DNA of 64,000 nucleotides from Bacteroidota bacterium (GTDB taxonomy: Bacteria > Bacteroidota > Bacteroidia > Bacteroidales > JAAUTT01), in NCBI GenBank assembly GCA_030706405.1, contig JAUZOO010000004.1, positions 434,765 through 498,764 of the forward strand. Reading direction: 5' to 3'. Below, one piece after another: positions 18,469 to 28,900 of this stretch. The position numbers and the translations under genes are program-made. The notes beneath the pieces were generated by a model. The model saw nothing but the letters and a program-made list of their open reading frames with translations. It did not search any database and was not told where the DNA came from. Numbering within the stretch: the stretch's first letter is position 1; each line of letters begins with the position of its first letter.

Positions 18469-19854
18469 TTAGTTATTTGTAAACTTCCACCAATCGAAGT
18501 TGAACAAGTTGCCACCGCCTCCTTTGAAAACGAAATACACATCGTGTAATCCACTCACTTTCTGGGTTTTGCACGATTGCACAACCCATTTCAGCATGCC
18601 TCCAGTTTGTTTAACATCGCAGGTACCTATTAACGTCCCTGTTGAGCTATCAAGGTGAATTTCGATACTTCCTCCGTCTGATATTGCAGCCGTAGCGGCT
18701 TCAAATTTCTTTGCACCTTTCCCAAAATCAACACTGCGAACTTTAATGTAGTCGCCTTTGTTGATGTCGGTTACAAAAATGCCACCCGTAATGCTATCTC
18801 TGGCAGTTTCAACACCTTCTTCCCAACCAATGGTTTCGGCTTCCACTTTATTAAATGGATTCAAATTGGATGCACTTTCGACAACTCCTTGTCTTGTTGC
18901 GGCGATCAATGGAATTGAGCCGTCGGCATTAAATTGAAATGGTTCGATACAAACAGAACGTTTAAAGCCTCCACCGCCGGACAGTGCAGCATTGTGATAA
19001 AACAAATACGATTTTCCTTTGAATTCTATATATCCTGGATGGTTGGTAAATGCGCCCCGTTCTTTGATGACATGCATGATAGTGTCACCGTAAGTCCAAG
19101 GACCTGTGACACTTTTAGCTGTAGAATAGGCCAAATGCTCGGGAACGCCTCCTGCCGGGTACAACAAATAATACAAGCTGTTACGTTTAAACAACCAAGG
19201 GCCTTCTTCATAAGAAGCTGTGCGGTTATCAATTTTTTTTGCGCGGTATCCAAAATTTTCATCTTTTAAATCTTCCTTAACGATGCCATATTCCTGATCG
19301 TATGAAATCATATCTTTATTCAACTTCACGTGCCAAAGATTGGGGTTTCCCCAATACAAATAGGCCTGGCCATCGTTATCAATGAATACCGTTGGGTCTA
19401 TATATCCATAACCAATCAGCAATGGTTTGCCAATGGCATCTTTAAAGGGACCTGTCGGGCTATCGGACACCGCAACGCCAATGGCATTGCCTCCGTTTTT
19501 CATATTTACCGGCAAATAATAATAGAACTTACCGTTTCGGGGTATACACTGCCCTGCCCAAGCATCGCCGCGCGACCATTCGAAAACCTTATACGACAAA
19601 ACCGCACCATGGTCGGTCCAGTTCACCATGTCGGTTGACGAATAGCATCTCCAGTCATTCATCGTAAAGAAATTCTTCACGGTAACATCCTCATCATGTG
19701 AAGTGTAAAGATATACAGTACCGTTGTGTACCATTGGAGCCGGATCGGCAGTGTAATTGGTTTGAATAATTGGATTTTGCGCATTACTTGCAAAAGGCAA
19801 CAATACCATAATAGCGACAATGCCAGCAAATTTATTCCACATATTATATTTCAT
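18469..19854 (-). CDS. GH43-CBM6 arabinofuranosidase/xylosidase (paralogue A)
   Basis: 461 residues; signal peptide ending ...FASNAQ (26). The GH43 propeller has base Asp37 (TADPAP), Asp153 (YIDPTV) and acid Glu217 (YEEGPW). Typical phrases are MVNWTDHG and GVAVSDSPTGPFKDAIGKPL. A CBM6 domain fills about 333-461 (KVEAETIGWEEGVET, ending FNFDWWKF). This architecture is common in arabinoxylan arabinofuranosidases and xylosidases of Bacteroidota. It belongs to a set of three similar genes (18469-19854, 22032-23420, 23455-24834), interrupted by the GH27 gene. The 85-bp gap after it contains only a weak ACAAC/GTTGT hairpin. Confidence 0.93.
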   Translation of the reverse strand: MKYNMWNKFAGIVAIMVLLPFASNAQNPIIQTNYTADPAPMVHNGTVYLYTSHDEDVTVKNFFTMNDWRCYSSTDMVNWTDHGAVLSYKVFEWSRGDAWAGQCIPRNGKFYYYLPVNMKNGGNAIGVAVSDSPTGPFKDAIGKPLLIGYGYIDPTVFIDNDGQAYLYWGNPNLWHVKLNKDMISYDQEYGIVKEDLKDENFGYRAKKIDNRTASYEEGPWLFKRNSLYYLLYPAGGVPEHLAYSTAKSVTGPWTYGDTIMHVIKERGAFTNHPGYIEFKGKSYLFYHNAALSGGGGFKRSVCIEPFQFNADGSIPLIAATRQGVVESASNLNPFNKVEAETIGWEEGVETARDSITGGIFVTDINKGDYIKVRSVDFGKGAKKFEAATAAISDGGSIEIHLDSSTGTLIGTCDVKQTGGMLKWVVQSCKTQKVSGLHDVYFVFKGGGGNLFNFDWWKFTNN

Positions 19855-19889
19855 TTTTATCTGTACGAGTTTATTTGTAATGAAAAGGT

Positions 19890-21926
19890 TTATTTAACTG
19901 GAGTGAATTTATAAAGAACCACCCCATGTGCAGGTACTTTGAGCATTAGTTCACCTGTTTGGGTCCTGATATTGCTGATATCCTTCTGTCTCCAGAGATC
20001 ACGTACTTTAAACTTTCCGTTAAGTCCAAGTTTTTCGAAATCTTTGTATGAAATATCAACTATATCGGAACCAAAGTTGCAGAAGCCAACGGCACGGCCG
20101 CCATCTTCCAGTTCTTTTACATAAACCCGCAATTCGCTAACGGTCTGAACACAGGTAGCCTCCTTACCAAGAGGATCCTGATTAATTTCAATCACTTCGT
20201 CGTTTGTTAACAGATTTAATGTGAAGTCATCCAACTTCTCCATGTCGCAACCAATGAGGAGTGGCGAAGAAAATAGGCTCCAGAGACTGATGTGGAGATA
20301 CTGTTCGTCGGGTTTGAGCTTGCTCTTATGCGGATTTCCCCATCCTACAGTGCCCACAACCAGCATGTCGGGGTCGTTCCAGTTGCCAGGCTTAGCATAA
20401 GTAGCCGATTTATCCTGGTCAAGGGCAATATTTTTTACACTTGCCCAGGTGTCGGTGATGTCATTTGTTGTTCGCCAGCAGTTGCCACTAACGGAGTCGC
20501 CCCATTTCCATACATCCGACATTCCGTATTGGCACAGGCTATAAACGATGTCGCGAGGCTGCTGACGAAGATAATCGCCCATAAGCTTGAATGGCTTAAT
20601 AGCTGTGGCAAGCTGGCTTCCACCGTTATACGATAAGGATGAAACTTTGTAAGGGTCATTATCGGGCATTCCATTGACAACACCGCCATAGCTGCACCAA
20701 TCGTATTTCAGATAGTCGAAACCCCATTTGGCATAGCTTTCGGCATCCTGTTTTTCGTAGCCATAACTTCCAACGCAACCTCCACAAGTCCATGGACCGG
20801 GACTTGAATAAAGGCCAATTTTTAAACCAAGGCCATGTACATAATCAGCAAGCGTTTTCATATCCCCAAATCGGGTGTTAGGGATAATATTGCCAGCTTC
20901 ATCACGTAGCTTGCCATGCAACGACTGGTCTTTGGAGTCGCGGTGGTTTTGCCAGAAATCGTCGATATTGATATACGTCCAACCGTGATTGATAAGCCCG
21001 CTTTTCACCATTGCCTCTGTAGCCCTTTTCACCTTATCTGCCGAAACCTCACCAGCAAAACAGTTCCAGCTATTCCAGCCCATTGGTGGAGTGAGTGCAA
21101 TACGTTCGCCACAAACAATGCGCAGTTTTTTTCCTGCTTTGCCTTTTGCATTTTTCGCGCCCAAGGTAACTTCGAATGTTCCTGCCTTGGAAAGCGAACC
21201 TGTGATGATACCTGTTTGCGTGTCAATCTTTAACCCTTTAGGTAAACCCGAGGCTGAAAAAGTCATCGGACGGTCGCCCGTTGCTGCCACAAGATATTGA
21301 AATGGAGAACCCGGACGCACCCCAAAAACCTTTGCACTGTTTATCCTGGGGGCGGCAGAAGGCTGAGGTGTAAGTATATATGGCTCGCTTGCCACCGGAT
21401 TGTATGTTTTAAAAGTAGTTACGCCTGTGGTCTCAAATTTTGCATCAGCCCAATCGGCATGGTCGTAGTAATTTCCGTTGCCACCATCAGCCACTACCAA
21501 TTCGAGTTTCTGTATCCCCGCGAGCTGCACCGAACAAGGTCTGGCAGCATCCCCTAAACGCATTATACCACTCGACCATAGTTTTTTGCCATCGCCATAC
21601 AATTCAAACTCCGAAGCTGGTTCGTGACCTGCAACTTCATCATCGATACCCACTTGAGCAGTAAACACAGTAGCTTTTCCTTCAAGAAGTATTAATAAAG
21701 AACTTACTGAATGAGTTCCAAAACCACGTTCGAATGTTTTACCGGCAATAGTAAGCGTCTTATTATCAATAGATTTATTTTTCATAGGTACACCCCATCC
21801 CTGTGTAGCTGCGCTGAGGTCTAATTCGTCGAGCCATACGGTTTGAGCAGAAACCTGACCAATTAGCCCTAAAATAATAATGAGACCAACAATGGCCGTT
21901 AGTTTTATGTTGCTTGTTATTTTCAT
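19890..21926 (-). CDS. GH27 alpha-galactosidase with NPCBM and Ig-like modules
   Basis: 678 residues; signal peptide ending ...GQVSAQ (28). An NPCBM domain (about 30-168; WLDELDLSAATQGWG, FERGFGTHS, DDEVAG) is followed by a putative Ig-like domain (about 195-272; ASGLPKGLKIDTQTGIITGS) and then the GH27 barrel starting LTPPMGWNSWNCF (278-290). Nucleophile Asp409 lies in YLKYDWC and acid/base Asp489 in WRTTNDI; GNWNDPDML (514-522) is also conserved. GH27 members include alpha-galactosidases and beta-L-arabinopyranosidases. The NPCBM-Ig-GH27 layout is typical of secreted Bacteroidota enzymes. In this locus it probably clips terminal alpha-galactose (or beta-L-arabinopyranose) from a xylan side chain. 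It is placed between GH43-CBM6 genes and likely co-transcribed. Confidence 0.94.
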   Translation of the reverse strand: MKITSNIKLTAIVGLIIILGLIGQVSAQTVWLDELDLSAATQGWGVPMKNKSIDNKTLTIAGKTFERGFGTHSVSSLLILLEGKATVFTAQVGIDDEVAGHEPASEFELYGDGKKLWSSGIMRLGDAARPCSVQLAGIQKLELVVADGGNGNYYDHADWADAKFETTGVTTFKTYNPVASEPYILTPQPSAAPRINSAKVFGVRPGSPFQYLVAATGDRPMTFSASGLPKGLKIDTQTGIITGSLSKAGTFEVTLGAKNAKGKAGKKLRIVCGERIALTPPMGWNSWNCFAGEVSADKVKRATEAMVKSGLINHGWTYINIDDFWQNHRDSKDQSLHGKLRDEAGNIIPNTRFGDMKTLADYVHGLGLKIGLYSSPGPWTCGGCVGSYGYEKQDAESYAKWGFDYLKYDWCSYGGVVNGMPDNDPYKVSSLSYNGGSQLATAIKPFKLMGDYLRQQPRDIVYSLCQYGMSDVWKWGDSVSGNCWRTTNDITDTWASVKNIALDQDKSATYAKPGNWNDPDMLVVGTVGWGNPHKSKLKPDEQYLHISLWSLFSSPLLIGCDMEKLDDFTLNLLTNDEVIEINQDPLGKEATCVQTVSELRVYVKELEDGGRAVGFCNFGSDIVDISYKDFEKLGLNGKFKVRDLWRQKDISNIRTQTGELMLKVPAHGVVLYKFTPVK

Positions 21927-22031
21927 GAAATATTAAGTTTTACTATTGAAATAGATTTGGTTGATTGTATGTCGACGAATGATTAAAACCTGAACGCATG
22001 GACTGGCGGTACAAATTATCATACTTAGTTG

Positions 22032-23420
22032 TCAATCCTTATTGAAAAGCCAATAATCAAAATTGAATAATTCGCGACCAGCAGTTATATTTTGGCCATT
22101 GAAACAAAAGTAAACATCATGGGTTCCGGTTACTTCCTGGCGTAGTTTTGATGAAAGGGTTTTGAACTCTTCCCATCCTCCTGTACGAGGAACGTTTATG
22201 GACGACAAAATTGGCCCGGAAACACTATCAAGACGAACCTCCAAAATACCTCCATCAACTCCTGCTGCCAGCGATGCCGAAAAAGTCTTAGGCGATTGGT
22301 TTCCAAAATTCACTTCGCGCACCTTGATATAACCCTTCGAGCGAATGCTTGAAACATACACTCCAGTTTTTTCGTTTTGTGATATCGAACATTTTTGAGA
22401 CCATGCCATTGTTTCCGCTTCGATGCGCTTGTAAGGATTGATGCTCCCCACTGGTTTTGGGCCTTCTTTTGAAATGGAGATAGAAGGAATGGTTCCGTCC
22501 GGATTGTATGTAAATTGTTCCACACAGGCAGCCCTACCGTAGCTTCCTCCTCCCGGCAGCAGCCCGGTATGATAGAATACGTAAGAATTGCCCTTATAAT
22601 CAATAATACCGCCATGATTGGTAAAACTGTTGGTTTTTTGGCCCTCCATGATTTTACCCTGATATTTCCAGGGACCGGTTGGTCCACTGCTTGTTGAATA
22701 AGAAAGACTTTCTCCGCCTTTACCCATCCCGGCGTACATCATGTAGTATATGTTGTTCCGTTTATAAAACCAGGGACCTTCAACATACATATCTTTATTA
22801 GGAGTTTCGGCATTCTTGTTACCTCTGCTTCCTCCAAAAGTTTCTACGGTAAGAGGGACTGTAACGATTTCACCTGAGTAGGAAATCATATCTTTGTTGA
22901 GTTTAACATAAAACAAACTACCATTTCCCCAATAAAGATAAGCTTGTCCGTCATCGTCAATCCATACGGTCGGGTCAATATTAGACCAACTCCCGTTGAT
23001 AATTAAGGGCTTCCCGATGGCATCTTTGAATGGCCCTGTTGGTGAATCGGAAACAGCCACGCCTATTGCCATGTCGTTTTTGTCGCTTTGTGCACAGATG
23101 TACCAATAAAACTTACCGTTGCGTTCGATGCATTGGGCAGCCCAGGCTCGATCTCGCGCCCATTGGAACGATTCTAATGAAATGGGAACTCCATGGTCGG
23201 TCCAGTTTACCATATCGGTGGTTGAAAGCACCCTCCATTTGGTCATATAGTAAAAATCGAAGCCAGGAATGTCATCACCAACGTATGCGTAGAGAGTACC
23301 GTTATAGACCATCGGTGCAGGATCTGGACCGAAATGAGTCTGAACAATTGGGTTATCGGCCCGGCTAACACCAATCGATGCTATGACAAACAAAATCAAT
23401 ACTATATATATCTTTTTCAT
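22032..23420 (-). CDS. GH43-CBM6 arabinofuranosidase/xylosidase (paralogue B)
   Basis: 462 residues; signal peptide ending near ...GVSRADN (about 22). GH43 catalytic residues: base Asp33 (GPDPAP instead of the ADPAP of its neighbours), Asp149 (NIDPTV) and acid Glu214 (YVEGPW). The CBM6 occupies about 333-462 and ends FNFDYWLF. The domain order is the same as in the two flanking paralogues, but the Gly-for-Ala change before the base and a longer loop around 190-212 (rich in Gly/Asn) set its active-site rim apart, so it may act on a different arabinose or xylose decoration. 34 bp separate it from the next gene upstream. Confidence 0.93.
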   Translation of the reverse strand: MKKIYIVLILFVIASIGVSRADNPIVQTHFGPDPAPMVYNGTLYAYVGDDIPGFDFYYMTKWRVLSTTDMVNWTDHGVPISLESFQWARDRAWAAQCIERNGKFYWYICAQSDKNDMAIGVAVSDSPTGPFKDAIGKPLIINGSWSNIDPTVWIDDDGQAYLYWGNGSLFYVKLNKDMISYSGEIVTVPLTVETFGGSRGNKNAETPNKDMYVEGPWFYKRNNIYYMMYAGMGKGGESLSYSTSSGPTGPWKYQGKIMEGQKTNSFTNHGGIIDYKGNSYVFYHTGLLPGGGSYGRAACVEQFTYNPDGTIPSISISKEGPKPVGSINPYKRIEAETMAWSQKCSISQNEKTGVYVSSIRSKGYIKVREVNFGNQSPKTFSASLAAGVDGGILEVRLDSVSGPILSSINVPRTGGWEEFKTLSSKLRQEVTGTHDVYFCFNGQNITAGRELFNFDYWLFNKD

Positions 23421-23454
23421 CTTTAAAATTTTGTATTATTATTTGATGTTAATC

Positions 23455-24834
23455 TTATTTACTCTTAAATTGCCACCAATCGAAGTTGAACAAATCTTTT
23501 TCTCCCCTGAACACAAAGAACAAATCATGAATCCCTTTGATATTACCCACAGGAGTAGTGACCGTTTTCCAAACATCACCTTCACCGGAGGTATTTATGT
23601 TAATTGTAGCTAACATTGGTCCATCAATTTTGTCGGTATGTATTTCAATCTTTCCGCCATTCAGCGAAGCAACACTAACATCGACCGATGTTGCCCCTTT
23701 TGAAAAATCGACCCCTTGCACTTTCATATAATCTCCGTTGTGAATAGCGGTTACAAATAATGTATCGGCAATCTTTTTGCCTTTGTTCCATGACTCATTT
23801 CGTTCCCACTCAGTAATCATTTCTGTTTTAACACCTTCGCTAAAAGCCATGGTTTCTGCTTCATTTCGCTTAAAAGGATTCACAGTACCAAGTTGTTTGA
23901 CACCTGCTGTTGACCAGAAAGGGAGCTTTTGAATGGTGCCATCGGCATTGAAGGTTAGCTGCTCTACACAAATAGAACGCCGTTCATAATGCTTCGACAT
24001 AGTTTGCTTCAAAATGGCATAATTGAAGCCAAACACGTATGTGTTTCCTTTGTAGTCGATAATCCCCGGGTGGTTTCCGCTCGAACGTTGGTCGCCATCC
24101 ATAATGCTGCCTTTGTATTTCCACGGACCTATTGGCGAATTGCTCATTGCATAGCCGACACCTTCGGGGCAACATGTGGAAGCATAGGCCATGTAATAGC
24201 GACCACTACGTTTGTATACCCACGGGCCTTCCTGATAGTGATAAGGATCGGGCTGACCTTTTATTTTTGCAATCGAAGTATCTTTTACAATAGAGCCCGA
24301 GTACGAAATCATATCCTCGTTCAGTTTCACATAATAAAGATTTGGATTTCCCCAGTAAAGATAAGCCTGTCCATCGTCGTCAATCAATACTGTTGGGTCG
24401 ATATCTTGCGAACTATTTTTAATTAGCGCCTTCCCGATTGGATCTTTGAAAGGCCCATAAGGACTGTCGGAAACTAATACCCCAATTCCTACACCGTTTG
24501 GCATGGGACAGTACATGTAAAACTTATTGTTTCGACAGATACACTGCGGAGCCCATGCTCCATTGTCAACAGTTACCCATTTGAAATTTTTTAGCGATGC
24601 TATAACCCCATGGTCAGTCCAATTTACCATGTCGGTAGATGTATATAGCTGCCAGTCCTTCATTTTAAAACCAGTGGCATCATCTTCGTCGTGGCCGGTA
24701 TAAAGAAAAACTGTATCGTGGTATACCAGTGGTGCAGGGTCGGCGGTATATTTGGTTTGAATAATGGGATTTTGGGCATTCGTTGCAATTGATCCAATAA
24801 TGGCAAAAACAACCGCTAACATTCCTCTTTTCAT
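23455..24834 (-). CDS. GH43-CBM6 arabinofuranosidase/xylosidase (paralogue C)
   Basis: 459 residues; signal peptide ending ...IATNAQ (21). GH43 residues: base Asp32 (TADPAP), Asp146 (DIDPTV), acid Glu202 (YQEGPW). The CBM6 runs from about 318 (RNEAETMAF) to the end (LFNFDWWQF). A pair of Cys residues at about 218-219 (ASTCCPEG) is unusual beside its paralogues. The closest match within the window by eye is the GH43-CBM6 at 18469-19854. It follows the DUF3237 gene by 48 bp and is in the same transcription unit by spacing. Substrate not deducible beyond arabinoxylan-type oligosaccharides. Confidence 0.93.
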   Translation of the reverse strand: MKRGMLAVVFAIIGSIATNAQNPIIQTKYTADPAPLVYHDTVFLYTGHDEDDATGFKMKDWQLYTSTDMVNWTDHGVIASLKNFKWVTVDNGAWAPQCICRNNKFYMYCPMPNGVGIGVLVSDSPYGPFKDPIGKALIKNSSQDIDPTVLIDDDGQAYLYWGNPNLYYVKLNEDMISYSGSIVKDTSIAKIKGQPDPYHYQEGPWVYKRSGRYYMAYASTCCPEGVGYAMSNSPIGPWKYKGSIMDGDQRSSGNHPGIIDYKGNTYVFGFNYAILKQTMSKHYERRSICVEQLTFNADGTIQKLPFWSTAGVKQLGTVNPFKRNEAETMAFSEGVKTEMITEWERNESWNKGKKIADTLFVTAIHNGDYMKVQGVDFSKGATSVDVSVASLNGGKIEIHTDKIDGPMLATININTSGEGDVWKTVTTPVGNIKGIHDLFFVFRGEKDLFNFDWWQFKSK

Positions 24835-24882
24835 AAAATTGTATTTTTTGTTTTAGTCTGACAAAGTGATTAACAACTTGTT

Positions 24883-25422
24883 TTACAAAACCTTATACAC
24901 ACTTATTATTACATACGGTTCTTCGTTCTGTTTTAATTCTGGCAATTTTAAAGTCCCCAGAAAAATAGCATGGTTAAGAAAGCCATACGGACCATTGTTT
25001 GGTGCTTCGATATCTAAAACCGATTTGCAATAAAAAGATTTGTTTGTATCACCCACATGAATCAAAGCATTATTGATAACCTGAAATATATGACCTTCAT
25101 TGGTTTTCAGAAGATAACGGGCATACAATTCAGTATCGCCATCGGGGCGTACCAATTGCCAATCTTCTCCGCCCGGCAAGACTTCGCCTTTAATCTTTGG
25201 ACCTGAAAATGTACCACCTGTTATTGGGATGACTCTTCGCGTGCCACACTTGCTCTCACCAATATCAATCGTTTTTCCGATTTTCACTTTTGCTTCCCAA
25301 ATAAATTCAGTTTTGAAGTCTTTGTACAAAGAATCGTTCTTTTCTGAATTTATATTTTGTGCTTTTATGTTCTGGGAAATAAAAGGAATAAAGAATAACA
25401 GGTAAATTAATTTTTTATTCAT
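24883..25422 (-). CDS. Secreted DUF3237 family protein
   Basis: 179 residues; signal peptide MNKKLIYLLFFIPFISQNIKAQ. The rest fits the DUF3237 family: an FIWEAKVKIGKTIDIGES opening, ITGGTFSGPKIKGEVLPGG, and the Asp-rich turn WQLVRPDGDTELYARYLL. The family forms a small beta-barrel of unknown function, and most members are cytoplasmic or poorly studied. Here it carries a signal peptide and is embedded among glycoside hydrolases, so a periplasmic role in handling a released acid, ester or phenolic group is conceivable but unproven. It directly follows the broken GH31 fragment and may be a survivor of the same rearrangement. Confidence 0.75.
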   Translation of the reverse strand: MNKKLIYLLFFIPFISQNIKAQNINSEKNDSLYKDFKTEFIWEAKVKIGKTIDIGESKCGTRRVIPITGGTFSGPKIKGEVLPGGEDWQLVRPDGDTELYARYLLKTNEGHIFQVINNALIHVGDTNKSFYCKSVLDIEAPNNGPYGFLNHAIFLGTLKLPELKQNEEPYVIISVYKVL

Positions 25423-25431
25423 AATCCTATC

Positions 25432-25909
25432 TTATTTTGCCCAAGCTTCGCCTTCAGGGCTTCTTCTCCATTTAAAATAAGCATCCAAAATTTTAAGCGA
25501 TTCCAGACTTGGATTTTGATCCGGCATCGTCAAAATCAATAAACGTTGCACCAGATTCTTTCTCGCTTAAAAGCTGTTCTCCGGCAAGAGTAGAATAAGA
25601 TATTTTACCCGACCTTACATTGACATTGACTTTCAATTTATCGCTTTTTAACAAAATAACATCTCCTTGCTGATTGATAGCAAGCTTTGTGGCTTGTGCT
25701 TTTTTCACTACCGACAGACTTTCCTTCGTAAAAGTTTTTCCTTCAGGCGATTTCAATACCCTTACCGTGGACGGTCCATAGAATTGAATTTCAACTTTCG
25801 TTGAGTTAATTTTGGCTTTTACACCCAAATCGGTTTTCTGATAAGATTGCGCCTGACCACTGATAACCACGATTATTGCAATGGCTGAGATAATTAAAAA
25901 CCTTTTCAT
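25432..25909 (-). pseudogene. Truncated GH31 N-terminus fused to an unrelated tail
   Basis: An intact frame (25493-25909, 138 codons) begins with a signal peptide (MKRFLIISAIAIIVVISGQAQ). It continues as the N-terminal beta-sandwich of a GH31 enzyme: YQKTDLGVKAKINSTKVEIQ, FYGPSTVRVLKSPEG and ESGATFIDFDDAG. It then stops after a short tail, with no catalytic barrel. In another frame, overlapping the end, a 31-codon open stretch from 25527 to 25432 reads like the C-terminus of some other protein (LKILDAYFKWRRSPEGEAWAK). The simplest reading is an internal deletion that joined a second GH31 gene to the tail of a neighbouring gene. It is not a copy of the GH31 at 4249-6867, whose N-terminus differs. 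Confidence 0.7.
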
Positions 25910-25932
25910 TAGCAGGCGATTAACAGGTTTTA

Positions 25933-28900
25933 TTACAACAAATTAATAGTATACGCAAACGAAGTAAGTTCAGCAAACACCTGATATTTTTCTAGTGGTC
26001 GGGGGCCACAACTGGCCGAACCGACACCTAACGTTTTGGTTGAAACACACAATACAGTAGCGGTACTGGCAGGTAAATCAATTTTATACTCTACCGGGTA
26101 CATCTGTTCGTCGGTATGTGGTAGCGCCGATACCTGCATGAGTTTTTCGTCGGATTTAACCAGCAACGAAGGCATATCCCTGCCACTGAGTTTTGCCCAT
26201 CGCACTTCTTCGTGATTAGCCTGTTCCATTGGTTTTTCGTACTGGTATTGTTCATTTACACCCAATTCATATACACCTACTTCGGCTGCGCTCCTGCGAT
26301 CGGAATAGTTTTCGAATGGACCACGACCAAAGAAGATCATACGGTCGAGCTTTTTGTCGAGCAACATTCGCACACCAATGCGAGCCAAATTGATACGGAA
26401 ACCAACAAATTGAACCTGATTGTCCACTTTTATTGTACCATCACCTTTTACCAAATAAGTTGCGGTGTGATAAACGCCGAAACCTTCTTTTCCGTCTGCT
26501 TTGGTGGTCGAAGTTACCTTCACCGAAGCATTGTCCACCACTTCCACTTTAAACTCGACCAACGAGTATTGAAGTTTGTTTACACCAAACTTTTCCCACT
26601 GTTGGTAAGCCCAGTCGTCGTCATTACGGTGAGAGGCACGCCACAAATGCAATTTTGGTGCACCATCCGCAACCAACATATTAACCCCGTTCTTTGCCAA
26701 CTGACTCATAAAGCCTGTTTTCTTATCGAAGCTTACTGAAAAATCTTTCCCGGAAATGACAGCAGACTGAGCATTTTGAACGAGTTTCACCGGTTGTGTT
26801 ACTTTTGTTTCTACTACCGGTGGAGTGTTGATCGGAAGTCTAAATTGCTCGGTTGCAACTTCAAAACCTTTATCAGCCCAGAGTGCTTTATCTTTTAGCT
26901 TGTACGAAATACGCAGAAAATATTCTGCTCCGGCTTTTGGATGCTCAATTTTATAGGGGATATTTGCCTCGAAAAGTCCTTTCCTCCACCAGATGGAACG
27001 CATTTTTATTTTTCCGTTATCAATTTCTTTTCCGTTTTCGAATAAGCTCCATGTGGCATCAAAACCATCCAGAGAAATAAACTGATATTTATTCTTTATT
27101 TGAATTCCTCCATTCACAGGGTCGGTAAGTTCGGTATCAATCCACTGAAATGCTTTTTTCATTTCGGGATAATGCGGTTTTTCTTTATTTCCTTCGGTAG
27201 AACGGTCGTAAGAAATTACTCCTTTATGAATGAAATAATGGTCGTTCGGCGCTTCGCCAAAACCACCTCCATAAGCTAAAATTGGGTGATTTGGGTCGCG
27301 CTTGTTCCATAATGCCTGATCTTGAAACTCCCAAATCGCACCACCAAGAATTTCAGGGTTATTGTCAAAAGCTTTCGAATACTCCTCAAGCGAGCCCATC
27401 GAATTGAACATGGCGTGAACAAATTCGCAGATATAAAACGGTTTTGTCAATCCCTTATCCCTGGCTGTGTTAGCATAATCTTCGGCTGTGCCATACATCC
27501 TGCCATCTAAATCAGCTGGGTTATTTTTTCCGGTTCCAAAACGCTCGTAATGAACAAATCGCGTTGGGTCAATGGCCTTAACGGTTTTCAATGCTGCAAC
27601 AAAATTGGATCCAACGCCACCACATTCATTTCCAAGCGACCAGATGATAACCGATGGATGATTTTTGAAATTTTCGACATTTGCCACGTTCCGGTCAATA
27701 ATAGCCGCTTTCATGGTGGGCTCTTCGTCAAAACGCCGATCATACCCGTGACATTCGCAGTTTGCTTCGGCAACCAGCCAGATGCCCCATTCGTCGCAAA
27801 GCTCATACCAGCGAGGATCGTCGGAATAATGTGAGGTACGCACGTGGTTACAGTTTCCTTGTTTAATGACTTCCAAATCACGAATCATTTGCTCTTCGGT
27901 AATAGCATGGCCAACATCCGACCAGTGCTCGTGACGGTTAACACCTTTCAGCTTAATGGGAACACCGTTTACAGTAAAAACACGGCCTTTGATTTCGATT
28001 TTGCGGAAACCGACTTTTGAAGACAGGATTTCGCCTTCCGAGTTGGCAATTACAACAGTGTATAAATAAGGGGTTTCGGCTGTCCATTTTTGCGGATTAG
28101 CAACCTGAATTTTCACATTCAGCGCCTCTTCCTGTTTTGCGTTGAGCTTGCTGCCGGTTACACTTCCTTTGGCTATTTCTTTCCCATCTTTATCGTAAAG
28201 AGTGGCAGTAAGCTCTTGAGCTTTAGCAGCTTTGTCGTCGAAGTTCTTTATCTTGGCTATAATTTCGAGTGTTCCGTCTTTATAATCCTTATCAAGGTCG
28301 GGCTTTACGAAAAAATCGCGGATATGCACCTGTGGGGCGCTCCAAAGCGTAACGTTGCGGAAAATCCCGTGTAAACGCCACATATCCTGATCTTCGAGCC
28401 ATGTACCTGAGCTGTATTGATACACCTCTACGGCAATCATATTTTTACCGGGTTTCAAATATTTGGTCAAATCGAAATCGGCAGCATTGCGACTGTTTAC
28501 GCTAAAACCAACTTTTTCGCCGTTTACCCACAAAAAGAAAGCACAGTCAACACCATCGAACGTAATAAAATTGCGGCGACCAATCCAGTCGGCAGGAACC
28601 TCGAACTCCCGGCGGTAGCTTCCCACCGGATTGCGCTCTTTGTAGGAAGTGTACCATTTTTCAGGCTCACTCATTACATGCGGAAAATCCTTCTTTATAG
28701 TATATCCTAAATTGCGGTAAAACGGAGTGCCGTATCCATGTACTTCCCAGTTCGATGGAACCGGAAGCTCTTTCCAACCAGTTACATCAAATTCCGGTTT
28801 GTAAAAATCGGTGGGACGCTGTTCGGGTGTTGGTACCCAGTTGAATTTCCACATACCGTTCAAACTCCGGCTAAGCGACGATGCATGTCGCTTAGCAACC

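Noticed and set aside
18384-18554. Longer N-terminus for the second GH29 gene
   Set aside because: The extension overlaps the 3' end of the upstream GH43-CBM6 gene, while a signal peptide begins at 18383.
26212-26739. 175-codon plus-strand open frame
   Set aside because: Fully antisense to the C-terminal part of the GH2 gene; no domain, no signal and an unlikely residue mix.
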